Origin: Streptococcus pneumoniae
GTDB lineage: Bacteria > Bacillota > Bacilli > Lactobacillales > Streptococcaceae
Length of the DNA stretch: 64,000 nt
Assembly: GCF_001113365.1 (NCBI RefSeq)
Contig: NZ_CKYA01000004.1
Location: forward strand, 62,001-126,000
Reading direction: 5' to 3'
The notes beneath the pieces were generated by a model. The model was given only the letters and a program-made list of their open reading frames with translations. It made no database searches and was not told where the DNA came from. This document shows positions 51,849 through 60,467 of the stretch, piece after piece (position 1 is the stretch's first letter; each line of letters begins with the position of its first letter). Position numbers and translations under genes: made by a program.

Positions 51849-52395
51849 TATTGCACCTATTGCTATCTTTTTTGCAACCATGCTCGTTGTACACTTTATG
51901 AGCTCGCTTGCCTTTAACCTTTTTCCATTTCCAATCAAACCGACCATTGTTCATATTCCTGTCATTATTGCCAGCATTATCTACGGTCCACGAGTTGGGG
52001 TTACACTTGGATTTTTGATGGGACTTCTTAGCTTGACAGTTAATACGATTACGATTCTACCTACAAGCTATCTCTTCTCACCATTTGTACCAAACGGAAA
52101 CATCTACTCAGCTATCATTGCCATCGTCCCACGTATTTTGATTGGTTTAACTCCGTATCTAGTCTATAAACTAATGAAAAACAAGACTGGTCTGATTTTA
52201 GCTGGTGCCCTTGGTTCACTTACCAACACAGTCTTTGTACTTGGTGGAATTTTCTACCTTTTTGGAAATGTTTTTGATGGTAATATCCAAAAACTCCTAG
52301 CAACTGTTATCTCAACAAATTCGATTGCCGAATTAGTCATTTCCGCAGTTCTAACTCTAGCCATTGTTCCAAGACTACAAACCTTGAAGAAATAA
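51832..52395 (+). CDS. panT: ECF transporter S component, probable pantothenate carrier PanT
   Basis: A 187-residue membrane protein with five or six hydrophobic helices and an S-component N terminus (IAIFFATMLVVHFMSSLAFNLFPFPIKPTI). It would dock on the shared EcfA1-A2-T module encoded elsewhere. Overlap with coaC and the CoA genes upstream makes pantothenate the likely vitamin; the family itself does not prove it. The ribosome site lies inside coaC (GGAAACTCTCG region). Confidence 0.8.
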   Translation: MKKRSNIAPIAIFFATMLVVHFMSSLAFNLFPFPIKPTIVHIPVIIASIIYGPRVGVTLGFLMGLLSLTVNTITILPTSYLFSPFVPNGNIYSAIIAIVPRILIGLTPYLVYKLMKNKTGLILAGALGSLTNTVFVLGGIFYLFGNVFDGNIQKLLATVISTNSIAELVISAVLTLAIVPRLQTLKK

Positions 52396-52399
52396 AAAT

Positions 52400-52437
52400 A
52401 ATCTCCGCTTTCAAACTTGAAGGTGGAGATTTTGCTC
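52400..52437 (+). terminator. Terminator of coaB-coaC-panT
   Basis: Stem AATCTCCGCTTTCAA / TTGAAGGTGGAGATT followed by TTGCTC, 5 bases after the stop. Confidence 0.8.
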
Positions 52438-52475
52438 TATACAGTTTCTTTTTAGTGAAATCTTTACTAATATTT

Positions 52476-52634
52476 ATACTCAATGAAAATCAAAGTGCAA
52501 ACTAGGAGGCAAGCTACAGGTTGCTCAAAACACGGTTTTGAGGTTGTGGATAGAACTGACGAAGTCAGCTCAAAATACTGTTTTGAGGTTGCAAATGGAA
52601 GCTGACGTGGTTTGAAGAGATTTTCGAAGAGTAT
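52476..52634 (-). repeat. BOX element before niaX
   Basis: From ATACTCAATGAAAATC to CGAAGAGTAT; it has one boxB unit (CTCAAAACACGGTTTTGAGG...GACGAAGTCAG) and a shortened second one running into AAGCTGACGTGG, so part of boxA is lost. It lies between the panT terminator and the niaX promoter. Confidence 0.9.
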
Positions 52635-52695
52635 TAACTAAAAAATGATCTATAAACCCAAGTAAATCCTTGCTTTATTGTCTTTTTTATTGTAC

Positions 52696-52713
52696 TATAC
52701 TAGTGTATATACA
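52696..52713 (+). promoter_or_regulatory. niaX -10 box and probable NiaR operator
   Basis: -10 TATACT (52696-52701) is followed directly by the palindrome TGTATATACA (52704-52713) over the expected transcription start. The adjacent niaR gene and this position suggest that NiaR, with niacin as corepressor, binds here. Confidence 0.6.
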
Positions 52714-52731
52714 GTTAAAACGGAGATTCTT

Positions 52732-53259
52732 ATGAACACACGGAAAAAGACACAATTTATGACAATGACTGCCCTTTTAACGGCTATTGCGATTTTGATT
52801 CCAATTGTTATGCCTTTTAAGATTGTCATTCCACCTGCTTCTTACACTCTGGGGAGCCACATCGCTATTTTTATAGCCATGTTCTTGTCGCCCTTGATGG
52901 CTGTTTTTGTCATCCTAGCCTCTAGTTTTGGATTTTTGATGGCTGGCTATCCTATGGTTATCGTTTTTCGAGCTTTTTCCCATATCTTTTTTGGGACTTT
53001 GGGGGCTCTTTACCTACAAAAATTCCCCGATACCCTAGATAAACCAAAAGCTTCCTGGATTTTCAACTTTGTTTTGGCTGTTGTTCATGCCCTTGCTGAA
53101 GTATTGGCCTGTGTCGTTTTTTACGCAACTTCTGGTACTAATGTAGAAAATATGTTTTATGTTCTCTTTGTGCTGGTTGGATTTGGCACAATTATCCATA
53201 GTATGGTAGACTATACACTAGCACTAGCGGTCTATAAAGTGCTTCGAAAACGCCGTTAA
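52732..53259 (+). CDS. niaX: ECF transporter S component, probable niacin carrier NiaX
   Basis: A 175-residue membrane protein with about five or six helices (TMTALLTAIAILIPIVMPFKIVIP; HIAIFIAMFLSPLMAVFVILASS) typical of ECF S components. The gene lies 11 bases before niaR, so nicotinate or nicotinamide is the likely substrate. The start at 52732 (MNTRKKTQF) is set by CGGAG 7 bases upstream; the open frame runs back across the promoter. Confidence 0.85.
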   Translation: MNTRKKTQFMTMTALLTAIAILIPIVMPFKIVIPPASYTLGSHIAIFIAMFLSPLMAVFVILASSFGFLMAGYPMVIVFRAFSHIFFGTLGALYLQKFPDTLDKPKASWIFNFVLAVVHALAEVLACVVFYATSGTNVENMFYVLFVLVGFGTIIHSMVDYTLALAVYKVLRKRR

Positions 53260-53270
53260 AAGGAAAAGCT

Positions 53271-53786
53271 ATGACAAAAGATCGCAAACAAGCCCTGCTC
53301 CAACTCTTGAAAGAAGCTCCTAAAGCCCTTAATGGCCAAAGTTTGGCGGAACATTTTCATGTCACACGTCAGGTCATTGTGCAGGACATTGCAATTTTGA
53401 GAGCCGATGGCGCTCCTATCCTATCTACCAATCGTGGCTACATCTATAAGCAAGTTGATACCAATCCTTATGTCCATAAACTTTTCAAAGTCAAACATGA
53501 AGTTGAAGAAATCGGTCAGGAACTCCTTGCTATCGTCGATAATGGAGGGCGTGTCCAGAATACCTTGATTGACCATCCCGTTTATGGAGAAATTGAAACC
53601 TTGCTGAAACTGTCTTGTCGCCGAGATGTTCAACATTTTCTAGAACAAGTCGAGCATTCTGACTTTAGACCTCTATCTGAATTGACAGATGGCATCCATT
53701 ACCACCTAGTTGAAGCTGAAACACAACAAGACCTCCACTATATTGAGGAGGCCTTGGACCAGCTAGGATATTTAGTAAAAGACTAG
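53271..53786 (+). CDS. niaR: NiaR, niacin-responsive repressor (HTH plus 3H domain)
   Basis: A 171-residue regulator: N-terminal winged helix (LNGQSLAEHFHVTRQVIVQDIAILRADG, about 18-45) and the C-terminal 3H domain, named for three conserved histidines, here in HKLFKVKHEVEEIG, IDHPVYGEI and DGIHYHLVEA. It represses NAD-precursor uptake genes when niacin is present. AAAGGAAAAG precedes the ATG. Its last 23 codons, from about 53718, are present twice more in this window as remnants. Confidence 0.9.
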   Translation: MTKDRKQALLQLLKEAPKALNGQSLAEHFHVTRQVIVQDIAILRADGAPILSTNRGYIYKQVDTNPYVHKLFKVKHEVEEIGQELLAIVDNGGRVQNTLIDHPVYGEIETLLKLSCRRDVQHFLEQVEHSDFRPLSELTDGIHYHLVEAETQQDLHYIEEALDQLGYLVKD

Positions 53787-53920
53787 AAGATTTTCTTGTC
53801 CCAGCCATCTTCTGTACGGTGGCGGTAGAAAAACTCTGATTTGTCCAGAGCTACCATTATTTCCATCAATGGTAGCATATCATAGGCCAGATCCAAGTTT
53901 GGAATCTGGTCTTTTTGAAT
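53718..53920 (+). repeat. niaR/mutX junction repeat, copy 1
   Basis: Direct repeat R1. It starts GAAACACAACAAGACCTCC inside the functional niaR and runs through the convergent stops into the mutX tail. It is also found at 59910-60172 and 63700-64000 with roughly 10-15% differences by eye. Confidence 0.85.
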
Positions 53921-53935
53921 CCAATAGCTCAAATA
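53783..53935 (-). pseudogene. mutX 3'-end remnant, copy 1
   Basis: The minus strand from the TAG at 53783-53785 reads backwards into the C terminus of a MutX-type Nudix protein (QIPNLDLAYDMLPLMEIM ... HRTEDGWDKKIF), about 45 residues, overlapping the niaR stop. Homology to the copy at 63765 stops near 53920 (WIQKDQ), after which unrelated AT-rich DNA follows. There is no start or Nudix box, so it is a fragment left when the ribose cassette was placed beside niaR. Confidence 0.82.
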
Positions 53936-54000
53936 GTAACAATGATATTTAAAAACTACATTGAATGAAAATTAACAACTACTTACTTACTAAAAATATA

Positions 54001-54966
54001 TCACCAGTTATGTTGATCAACATTATCCTTAGTCACAAGATAAATTGGAGAAACTGTTTCTTTTTCCAGTTTTTTCCCTTGATAATGATCTATTGCTGAT
54101 TGAATAGCAATTTCACCCATCTTAGCTGGTTGCTGAGCAATAGTGGCAGTAATATCACCTTTTGCAATCGCATCATGTGCATCTGGTTGACCATCAATAC
54201 CAACAATTAATACATTGCTAAGACCAGCTGCTTTTACTGCTTGTGCAGCTCCTAACGCCATCTCATCATTCTGTGCAAAGATTGCTTGTACTTCTTTGTT
54301 TCCTTGAATCATATTTTGCGCTGTATTCAAAGCTTTTGCGCGATCAAAATTAGCGGATTGACTAGAAAGAACATCTAAATTTGTCTTTGAAATTTGTTCA
54401 AATCCTTTACCTCTATCTACAGTTGCAGAAGCGCCAGGGACTCCTGATAATTCAAAAGTTTTTGCTTTTTCTCCCAATTGCTTGGTAATAAATTCTGCAG
54501 CCATTTTACCTGCTTCTACGTTATCAGAAGCAACAGTTGTCAAGACTTCACCGCCATTACTACCGCGGTCAATTAAGATTACTGGAATATTTGCATTATT
54601 AGCAGCTTTAATAGATGTTACAATTGCATCAGAATCAACTGGATTAATTAGTAAAGCATCTACATTTTGACTAATAAAATTTTGAATATCATCTGCTTGT
54701 CTAGCAGCATCATCTTGTGCATCTGCTATCTTCAAAGTTACTTCTTTTTCTCTTGCGGCTTTTTCAAGACCATCTTTCATAGCTACAAAATAGGGATTGT
54801 TAGTAGTCGAAATAGAAACTCCTAATTTTAATTCTTTTGCAGACTTTTGAATCGTAGATTTATTATCATTTGATGAATTTCCTAAACCAGTTTTTCCACA
54901 AGCTACTAAAGCAAAAATAAATGTTACAAACAAAGCAAAAATGCTAATTTTTTTAATATTTTTCAT
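54001..54966 (-). CDS. rbsB: Ribose ABC transporter substrate-binding lipoprotein
   Basis: A 321-residue periplasmic-binding-protein-type lipoprotein: lipobox LVAC with the lipidated Cys23, then a RbsB fold (LGVSISTTNNPYFVAMKDG; ALLINPVDSDAIVTSI; VILIDRGSNGG; AIFAQNDEMALGAAQA; VGIDGQPDA). It captures ribose outside the membrane and gives it to RbsC. GGAG precedes the ATG. Last gene of the operon, 103 bases after rbsC. Confidence 0.93.
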   Translation of the reverse strand: MKNIKKISIFALFVTFIFALVACGKTGLGNSSNDNKSTIQKSAKELKLGVSISTTNNPYFVAMKDGLEKAAREKEVTLKIADAQDDAARQADDIQNFISQNVDALLINPVDSDAIVTSIKAANNANIPVILIDRGSNGGEVLTTVASDNVEAGKMAAEFITKQLGEKAKTFELSGVPGASATVDRGKGFEQISKTNLDVLSSQSANFDRAKALNTAQNMIQGNKEVQAIFAQNDEMALGAAQAVKAAGLSNVLIVGIDGQPDAHDAIAKGDITATIAQQPAKMGEIAIQSAIDHYQGKKLEKETVSPIYLVTKDNVDQHNW

Positions 54967-55069
54967 GTTATTACTCCTCGTAATATATATCTATAGGGAC
55001 AGTTTCAATCCCGATTATTGTACGTCATCTAATAAATTGTTACTATTTCCAAAAAAATTGAAAATTATT

Positions 55070-56014
55070 CTACTGTTTTACAACTTTAAAACGATCAATC
55101 AGAACAGCAATTAAGATTACAACTCCTTTTACTACTTGTTGCCAAAATGCTGAAACACCAATAATATTAAGTCCATTATTCAAAACTCCAATAATTAAAG
55201 CACCTATTAGAGTCCCAAGTATACGACCTTTACCTCCAGATAAAGAGGTTCCTCCAAGAACAACAGCTGCAATAGCATCCATTTCATAACTAGCACCTGC
55301 TGTTGGTTGAGCAGAACTTAAGCGTGATGTTATAATTAATCCAGAAATTGAAGCCATAATACCTGATATTGAATAAATGATAATTTTCACTTTATTTAAT
55401 TTCACACCTGATATATATGCTGCTTTTTCATTCCCCCCTATAGCATACACAGATTTACCAAATGCTGTTTTATGAAGTAAAACATATAAAACAATAAATA
55501 CAATAAACATAATAATTACAGGAAATGGAATTCCGACTATGTAACCTTGCCCCAAAAATTGAAATAAGAATGTATCACTTAATCCTTTTGTAATAGGATT
55601 CCCATTTGTATAAACAAGTGTTGCGCCTCTAAAAATAGTCATAGTTGCTAAAGTAACGATAAATGGAGCTAATTTCCCGTAGGAAATCAATAAACCATTC
55701 ATCATCCCCAGAATGCAACCCAAAATTAAAGAGATGAGAATTGCTAATGTAACAGGCATTCCAGATCCTAATAGGCCAGCTGTGAGCGCACTGGATAAGG
55801 CTAAAATTGATCCAACTGATAAATCAATTCCACCTGTTAGAATAACAAAGGTCATTCCAAAAGCGATCAGTGCATTTGATGTTACTTGCAATAGTAAATT
55901 TAACAGATTATTTGCTGTTAAAAAATTTGAATTGATAATAGTGATGACAGCCATTAAAATTATCAATGCTATTACTGTTGTCAATTCTGACATATACTTC
56001 ATAGTATTTTTCAC
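55070..56014 (-). CDS. rbsC: Ribose ABC transporter permease
   Basis: A 314-residue BPD-type-2 permease with eight to ten hydrophobic segments and the conserved AYISGVKLNKVKIIIYSISG coupling loop and LSGGKGRILGTLIGALIIG near the end. It forms the ribose channel with RbsA as ATPase. The start is GTG at 56014 with AGGAGG 8 bases upstream, one base after the rbsA stop. Confidence 0.93.
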   Translation of the reverse strand: MKNTMKYMSELTTVIALIILMAVITIINSNFLTANNLLNLLLQVTSNALIAFGMTFVILTGGIDLSVGSILALSSALTAGLLGSGMPVTLAILISLILGCILGMMNGLLISYGKLAPFIVTLATMTIFRGATLVYTNGNPITKGLSDTFLFQFLGQGYIVGIPFPVIIMFIVFIVLYVLLHKTAFGKSVYAIGGNEKAAYISGVKLNKVKIIIYSISGIMASISGLIITSRLSSAQPTAGASYEMDAIAAVVLGGTSLSGGKGRILGTLIGALIIGVLNNGLNIIGVSAFWQQVVKGVVILIAVLIDRFKVVKQ

Positions 56015-56015
56015 A

Positions 56016-57494
56016 CTATTGTCCTCCTGTAGCTAGTTGCATAACTTTTTCTTGTGTAGCTTCTCGACGTGTTAATTCCCCACTAATTCTACCTTCATGC
56101 ATGACCATAATGCGATCACTGACTCCGATCACTTCTGGTAAATCTGAAGATACCATAATAATCGGCACACCTCGTTCAGCCAATTCATTCATTAATTGGT
56201 AAATTTCACGCTTAGCACCAACATCTACCCCACGAGTTGGCTCATCTAGAATCAGTACTTTTGGAGCAATACCTATCCATTTTGCTAAAACTACTTTCTG
56301 TTGATTACCACCAGAAAGTGTTCCAACTTCCTTATCTGGATAACCTGATTTAATTCGTAGCCTATCTATTAAACGTTGTACAAATATATCACTTGTTTTA
56401 TTATCAAAAATGCCATTTTTAACAAAATCACGAGTACTAGGTAAAGTCATATTATCTTTAATAGAAAAATCTAAAATCAATCCCTCATCTTTACGATCTT
56501 CTGTTAAGAAACCAATTCCATGCTTAATTGCTTCAAAAGGATTTTTAATTATCAGTTCTTCTCCGTTTATTATAATTTGACCAGATTTTAAAGAATCAAT
56601 TCCAAAAATTGCTCGCATTATTTCAGTACGACCAGCACCCATCAAACCAGAAAAACCAATAATTTCCCCTTGACGTACATAGAAAGAAATATCCGTAAAA
56701 GCATCACCAGAAAGATTCTTAGCTTGAAAAACAATATTCCCAATCTCAGCCTTTTTTTCTGGATAATAATCTTCTAATTCACGCCCCACCATCTTTTGAA
56801 CTAATTCATCCGCATTAGTTAACTTCGTTTTCTTGGTATCAATTACAAACCCATCCCTCATAACAGTTATAAGATCTGTAATCTTAAAGATTTCTTCCAT
56901 CCGATGTGAAATATACACAATACCTACACCATCAGATTTTAATCCTTCTATCACTTTAAAAAGTGTTTCAGTTTCACGATCAGTTAAAGCTGCTGTGGGT
57001 TCATCCATAATTAACAAGGAAACTTCTGATAATAGACATTTTGCTATTTCTATCATTTGTTGTTGTCCGACTGATAATTGACCAATGATTGCATCGAGAG
57101 GAATAGATATATTAAGACGTTTAAATGCTTCTTTAGCTTTCCTTTCCATACTAGCTTTATCTAGAAACCCAATCGAATTTTTAATTTCTCTTCCTAAAAA
57201 AAGATTATCAAGTACAGTCATATCTGGCCAAGTATTCATTTCTTGATGAATAAAACTCAGTCCAAACCGTTCTGCCTCTTGAGGATTAGAAAATGTTTTT
57301 TCTCTTCCATCAATAAAAATAGTTCCTGAAGTAGCTGGAAAAAGTCCAGTTAAAATATTCATTAAGGTTGATTTGCCTGCACCATTCTCTCCCATTAAAG
57401 CATGAACTTCTCCTGAATTAAGAACCAAATCAATACTTTCTAAAACACGATTATTCCCAAAAGATTTTGAAATGTTCTTCATTTCAATTTTCAT
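56016..57494 (-). CDS. rbsA: Ribose ABC transporter ATPase (two-domain)
   Basis: A 492-residue sugar ABC ATPase with two nucleotide-binding halves. First half: Walker A GENGAGKSTLMNIL, signature LSVGQQQMIEIAK, Walker B LLIMDEPTAAL. Second half: degenerate Walker A GLMGAGRTEIMRAI, signature LSGGNQQKVVLAKW, Walker B VLILDEPTRGVD, as usual for RbsA. The ATG at 57494 is used; the TTG two codons upstream lies next to the AGGGGG ribosome site. Confidence 0.94.
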   Translation of the reverse strand: MKIEMKNISKSFGNNRVLESIDLVLNSGEVHALMGENGAGKSTLMNILTGLFPATSGTIFIDGREKTFSNPQEAERFGLSFIHQEMNTWPDMTVLDNLFLGREIKNSIGFLDKASMERKAKEAFKRLNISIPLDAIIGQLSVGQQQMIEIAKCLLSEVSLLIMDEPTAALTDRETETLFKVIEGLKSDGVGIVYISHRMEEIFKITDLITVMRDGFVIDTKKTKLTNADELVQKMVGRELEDYYPEKKAEIGNIVFQAKNLSGDAFTDISFYVRQGEIIGFSGLMGAGRTEIMRAIFGIDSLKSGQIIINGEELIIKNPFEAIKHGIGFLTEDRKDEGLILDFSIKDNMTLPSTRDFVKNGIFDNKTSDIFVQRLIDRLRIKSGYPDKEVGTLSGGNQQKVVLAKWIGIAPKVLILDEPTRGVDVGAKREIYQLMNELAERGVPIIMVSSDLPEVIGVSDRIMVMHEGRISGELTRREATQEKVMQLATGGQ

Positions 57495-57507
57495 AGGCAA
57501 CCCCCTT

Positions 57508-57906
57508 CTAAATAATAACTCCTGATTGCAAGATTATATTCGAATATGGTGTATCTTCCCCAGTGCGAATAACTGCCTTAACTTTAGTATTCATAGCTTT
57601 CAATTCTTCATGACTAATATATTCAATAATTATATTCGATCCTAAAAGATCTATAACTGCTTGCCACTGTTCTTTGTTTTTTTCCTTAATTTCTTCTGCT
57701 AAGAAAATTTTTTCAATAAGTACATGATCTGAATATTCTTTTAAAACTTCTAAAAAACTTGGACTACCTTTTCTTAATGCTAAATCAATTTTATCAACAC
57801 CTTTTGGAACTGGCAATCCTAAATCTCCGATACAAACCAAATCCATATGACCTAAATCATCAGCTAGTTTCGCTATATTACTATTTAAAATCCCATATTT
57901 CTTCAT
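57508..57906 (-). CDS. rbsD: D-ribose pyranase
   Basis: A 132-residue RbsD (MKKYGILNSNIAKLADDLGHMD, catalytic His20; GDLGLPVPKGV; YSNIILQSGVII at the end). It speeds interconversion of pyranose and furanose forms so that RbsK receives ribofuranose. AAAGGAG lies 12 bases before the ATG; the start overlaps the rbsK end by 26 bases. Confidence 0.94.
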   Translation of the reverse strand: MKKYGILNSNIAKLADDLGHMDLVCIGDLGLPVPKGVDKIDLALRKGSPSFLEVLKEYSDHVLIEKIFLAEEIKEKNKEQWQAVIDLLGSNIIIEYISHEELKAMNTKVKAVIRTGEDTPYSNIILQSGVII

Positions 57907-58792
57907 ATCCTGAATGCTCCTTTATTTCTTTCAAACTCGGCATGCCTCCTTGCGCTCCAAAACTTTGAACAGAAAGATGTGAAGCAATCGTTGCAAAGGA
58001 CAATGCAACATTCATCTCTTTTCCTTTTGAGATAGCATAAGCAAAAGCACCATTAAACGTATCTCCTGCTCCTGTAGTATCAACTACTTCTGCTTTTATA
58101 GCAGGAATCTTCTGAACTGCTGTCCCATCATAATAAATAGAACCTTCAACTCCTAATGTCACAATCATTTTATTAGGATAAATTTTAATAATTTCTTCTA
58201 ATTTCTTATCTGGAAAAAGCTCTGAACATTCATGCTCATTAGGAGTAATAAAATCACAAAAAGGAATCATCTCTATGTCTGTTTCTCTAGCTGGTGCAGG
58301 ATTGTAAAGCACCTTAACTTGATTTTCTTGGCAAAATTTAGCTATAGATAAGTTGGCTTCATGTGGTATTTCATTCTGTAATACAACAATACTTGCATCA
58401 CTAAGTAATTTCCACTCATTTTTCCAATCATTTGTTTTAACTAAATTATTAGCTCCGGGATAATAAATAATCCTATTATCACCTCCATATAAAGTAATTT
58501 GTGCAACTCCAGTAGACTGTGGTACCGTTCCCACATATGCTGTAGAAATATCATTATTTTGCAGATTACTTAATAAATCTGCTGAAAAAATATCTTCTCC
58601 TACGTTCCCAAATATGTAAATATTATCTTCAACACTGGATAATCTGCCAATAGCTACAGCTTGATTTGCACCTTTTCCACCTGGGACTATATTAAATGAA
58701 TCGCCAAAAATCGTTTCACCTCCTTCTGGAATCCTTTTTGTTCTCATAACTAAGTCCATTGAAATGCTTCCAACAACAACAATTTTACTCAT
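57881..58792 (-). CDS. rbsK: Ribokinase
   Basis: A 303-residue PfkB-family sugar kinase: N-terminal VVVGSISMDLVMRTKRIPEGGETIFG, PGGKGANQAVAIGRL signature, and DTTGAGDTFNGAFAYAIS with the catalytic aspartate. It makes ribose-5-phosphate for the pentose phosphate pathway. The ATG overlaps the rbsR stop by four bases (ATGA). Confidence 0.95.
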   Translation of the reverse strand: MSKIVVVGSISMDLVMRTKRIPEGGETIFGDSFNIVPGGKGANQAVAIGRLSSVEDNIYIFGNVGEDIFSADLLSNLQNNDISTAYVGTVPQSTGVAQITLYGGDNRIIYYPGANNLVKTNDWKNEWKLLSDASIVVLQNEIPHEANLSIAKFCQENQVKVLYNPAPARETDIEMIPFCDFITPNEHECSELFPDKKLEEIIKIYPNKMIVTLGVEGSIYYDGTAVQKIPAIKAEVVDTTGAGDTFNGAFAYAISKGKEMNVALSFATIASHLSVQSFGAQGGMPSLKEIKEHSGYEEIWDFK

Positions 58793-59766
58793 TTCTTTCT
58801 CCTTAATGTATTTCTTTCTATGTACCTAACAGGGAGTTTAATTTTAGCTTCATCTATAGAGAACTTATTTGCCATATTATAGATTAGCTTTGCAGCCTGT
58901 TCTCCCATTTTATATGATGATTGATGGATAGTTGATAAAGAAGGATAAATAAATTGACTAAGTACAATATCATCATAACCAATGATTTGAATATCATCTG
59001 GAATTTTTTTACCAATTGCTAAAATTTCATGAATATAAGCTATCGCATGAATATCAGAAGGTGCTATAATACTATCGATATTTGGATTTCTTTTTAGATT
59101 CTCTTTAGCTTCTTTTTGAATTTTTTCAAAGTCAAACGTTTCACTTTCTTCAATACAAATTTCTAAAGATTTATTCCTCAAATAGTTTAAACTTGCTTCA
59201 AACCGTTCCGCGATATTCTCGGCTTTATCATCTAAAACTTTAATAATCAGAACTTGTTTAGCACCTGCATTACAGATTGCTTCAGCAGCCAAACGACCAC
59301 CTGACTGATTATCAGAAAAAACACCGTAACCTGTATCTTTACTAATTCGGTCAACTACAACAACAGGTAATGATAAATCTGGATATTCTTTTGTGAAGTC
59401 ATGTGTAGTAATAATGCCAGCAGCATTTGTTTTCAACAGTAAGTTAACATATTCACTCAACGATTCTTGGTCTGAAATCGTACCAACCATAATTCTATAA
59501 CCTTTATCTTTCAAATATGATTCAGCTCCTCGAACCAATCTTGGGAAAAAGGGATTAGAAATATCTGGTAATAAGAGTCCTACCATTTGGTTTTTTTTAG
59601 TTTTTAAAGATTGTGCTAATACATTTGGTGTGTAATTTAATTTTTTAATCGCATTTTTTATTTTCTCTCTCGCATCATCTCCAACATAACCTTTTTTTGA
59701 TATATATCTTGAAACCGTTGATTTTGATACTCCAGCTTCTTCAGCAACCTGTTTTATTGTAGTCAT
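58789..59766 (-). CDS. rbsR: LacI-family repressor of the ribose operon
   Basis: A 325-residue LacI/GalR regulator. Helix-turn-helix TIKQVAEEAGVSKSTVSRYIS is at residues 3-23, a hinge helix at about 47-58 (LNYTPNVLAQSLKTKK), and a periplasmic-binding-protein-type effector domain (VGLLLPDISNPFFPRLVRGAE) after it. It is the first gene of rbsRKDACB and likely represses it in the absence of ribose. The ATG at 59766 follows GGAGGAGTG; a GTG one codon earlier is part of that site. Confidence 0.9.
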   Translation of the reverse strand: MTTIKQVAEEAGVSKSTVSRYISKKGYVGDDAREKIKNAIKKLNYTPNVLAQSLKTKKNQMVGLLLPDISNPFFPRLVRGAESYLKDKGYRIMVGTISDQESLSEYVNLLLKTNAAGIITTHDFTKEYPDLSLPVVVVDRISKDTGYGVFSDNQSGGRLAAEAICNAGAKQVLIIKVLDDKAENIAERFEASLNYLRNKSLEICIEESETFDFEKIQKEAKENLKRNPNIDSIIAPSDIHAIAYIHEILAIGKKIPDDIQIIGYDDIVLSQFIYPSLSTIHQSSYKMGEQAAKLIYNMANKFSIDEAKIKLPVRYIERNTLRRKK

Positions 59767-59787
59767 CACTCCTCCTTCTTACGTTGT

Positions 59788-59798
59788 GGAACCGTTCC
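59788..59798. promoter_or_regulatory. Probable RbsR operator
   Basis: Palindrome GGAACCGTTCC (with flanks TGTGGAACCGTTCCCTTA), a LacI-family-type operator with a central CG, lying between the -10 and rbsR, where binding would block transcription. Confidence 0.6.
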
Positions 59799-59806
59799 CT
59801 TATTCT

Positions 59807-59835
59807 ATAGTAAACGTTTTCTTTTGATTTGTCAA
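59807..59835 (-). promoter_or_regulatory. Promoter of rbsRKDACB with cre-like spacer
   Basis: -35 TTGACA (59830-59835), 17 bases, -10 TACTAT (59807-59812). The spacer and -10 contain GAAAACGTTTAC (59810-59821), which resembles a CcpA site. Confidence 0.75.
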
Positions 59836-59909
59836 TACTTTTCTAAAAATATTTTAAATTTATTTCATAGTACATATATTTTTCCAAATCTATTATTACT
59901 ATTACACAA

Positions 59910-59978
59910 GAAACACAACAAGACCTCCACTATATCGAGGAGGTCTTGGACCAACTTAGTTATTTAGTAAAAGACTAG
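59910..59978 (+). pseudogene. niaR 3'-end remnant, copy 2
   Basis: Encodes the last 22 NiaR residues (ETQQDLHYIEEVLDQLSYLVKD-like) and the TAG stop, without any start. The reading frame is intact up to the truncation point. Confidence 0.8.
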
Positions 59979-60172
59979 AAAATTTTCTTTTCCCAATCGT
60001 CTTCTGTACGGCGAGGGTAGAAAAATTCAGATTTGTCCGGAGCTTCCATCATCTCCATCAAAGGTAGCATATCATAGGCCAGATCCAAGTTTGGAATCTG
60101 GTCTTTTTGCACCCAAGAAACTTCTCCCTCTTCTGAAGAGCGAAGGGTACCAGTAAACTCAGTCGCCTTGTA
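59975..60172 (-). pseudogene. mutX 3'-end remnant, copy 2
   Basis: About 65 C-terminal residues of the MutX-like Nudix protein, from KATEFTGTLRSSEEGEVSW to DDWEKKIF, ending at the TAG at 59975-59977. The 5' part with the Nudix box is missing; unrelated sequence begins at about 60173. Confidence 0.82.
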
Positions 60173-60235
60173 GTCAATTGAACTATAAAAAACAGCTCTA
60201 TAATAATATTTTCATCGCTCTAAATATCAAAAAAA

Positions 60236-60356
60236 GATGGGCAAAAACTCAACTTCAGGAGAAAATGAAGTAAATCTTCCCACAATAAAACGCATAGTAT
60301 CAAGGTTTCAACACCTGATATTATGCGTTTTTCTGATTTTAAAGACTTTCTACCCA
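60236..60356 (+). repeat. Hairpin repeat element, copy 3 (not BOX)
   Basis: Matches the element at 10335-10452: GGGCAAAAACTCAACTTCAG, AAGTAAATCTTCCCACAA, core AAAACGCATAGTATCAAGG ... CTGATATTATGCGTTTTT (60287-60332), then AAGACTTTCTACCC. It follows the second mutX remnant and faces the end of the surface-protein gene. From 60357 to 60467 I see no further feature. Confidence 0.65.
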
Positions 60357-60467
60357 GCCTCTTCTAAATATTAACTTTTCTTCAACCTATTACAGTTGAC
60401 AAAGAGCCACTAGATCTTAGCTTTTATAGAAATATCTTTCTAATCCAACATTTCACTTTTTTTGCTC

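Larger units (their letters stand above)
59910..60172 (+). repeat. niaR/mutX junction repeat, copy 2
   Basis: Direct repeat R2. Both ends are broken: the left end starts inside the niaR tail at GAAACACAAC, and the right end stops inside mutX near GTCGCCTTGTA. The 45 bases left of it (ATATTTTTCCAAATCTATT...ATTACACAA) also resemble those left of copy 3, but not the niaR sequence left of copy 1. Confidence 0.85.
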
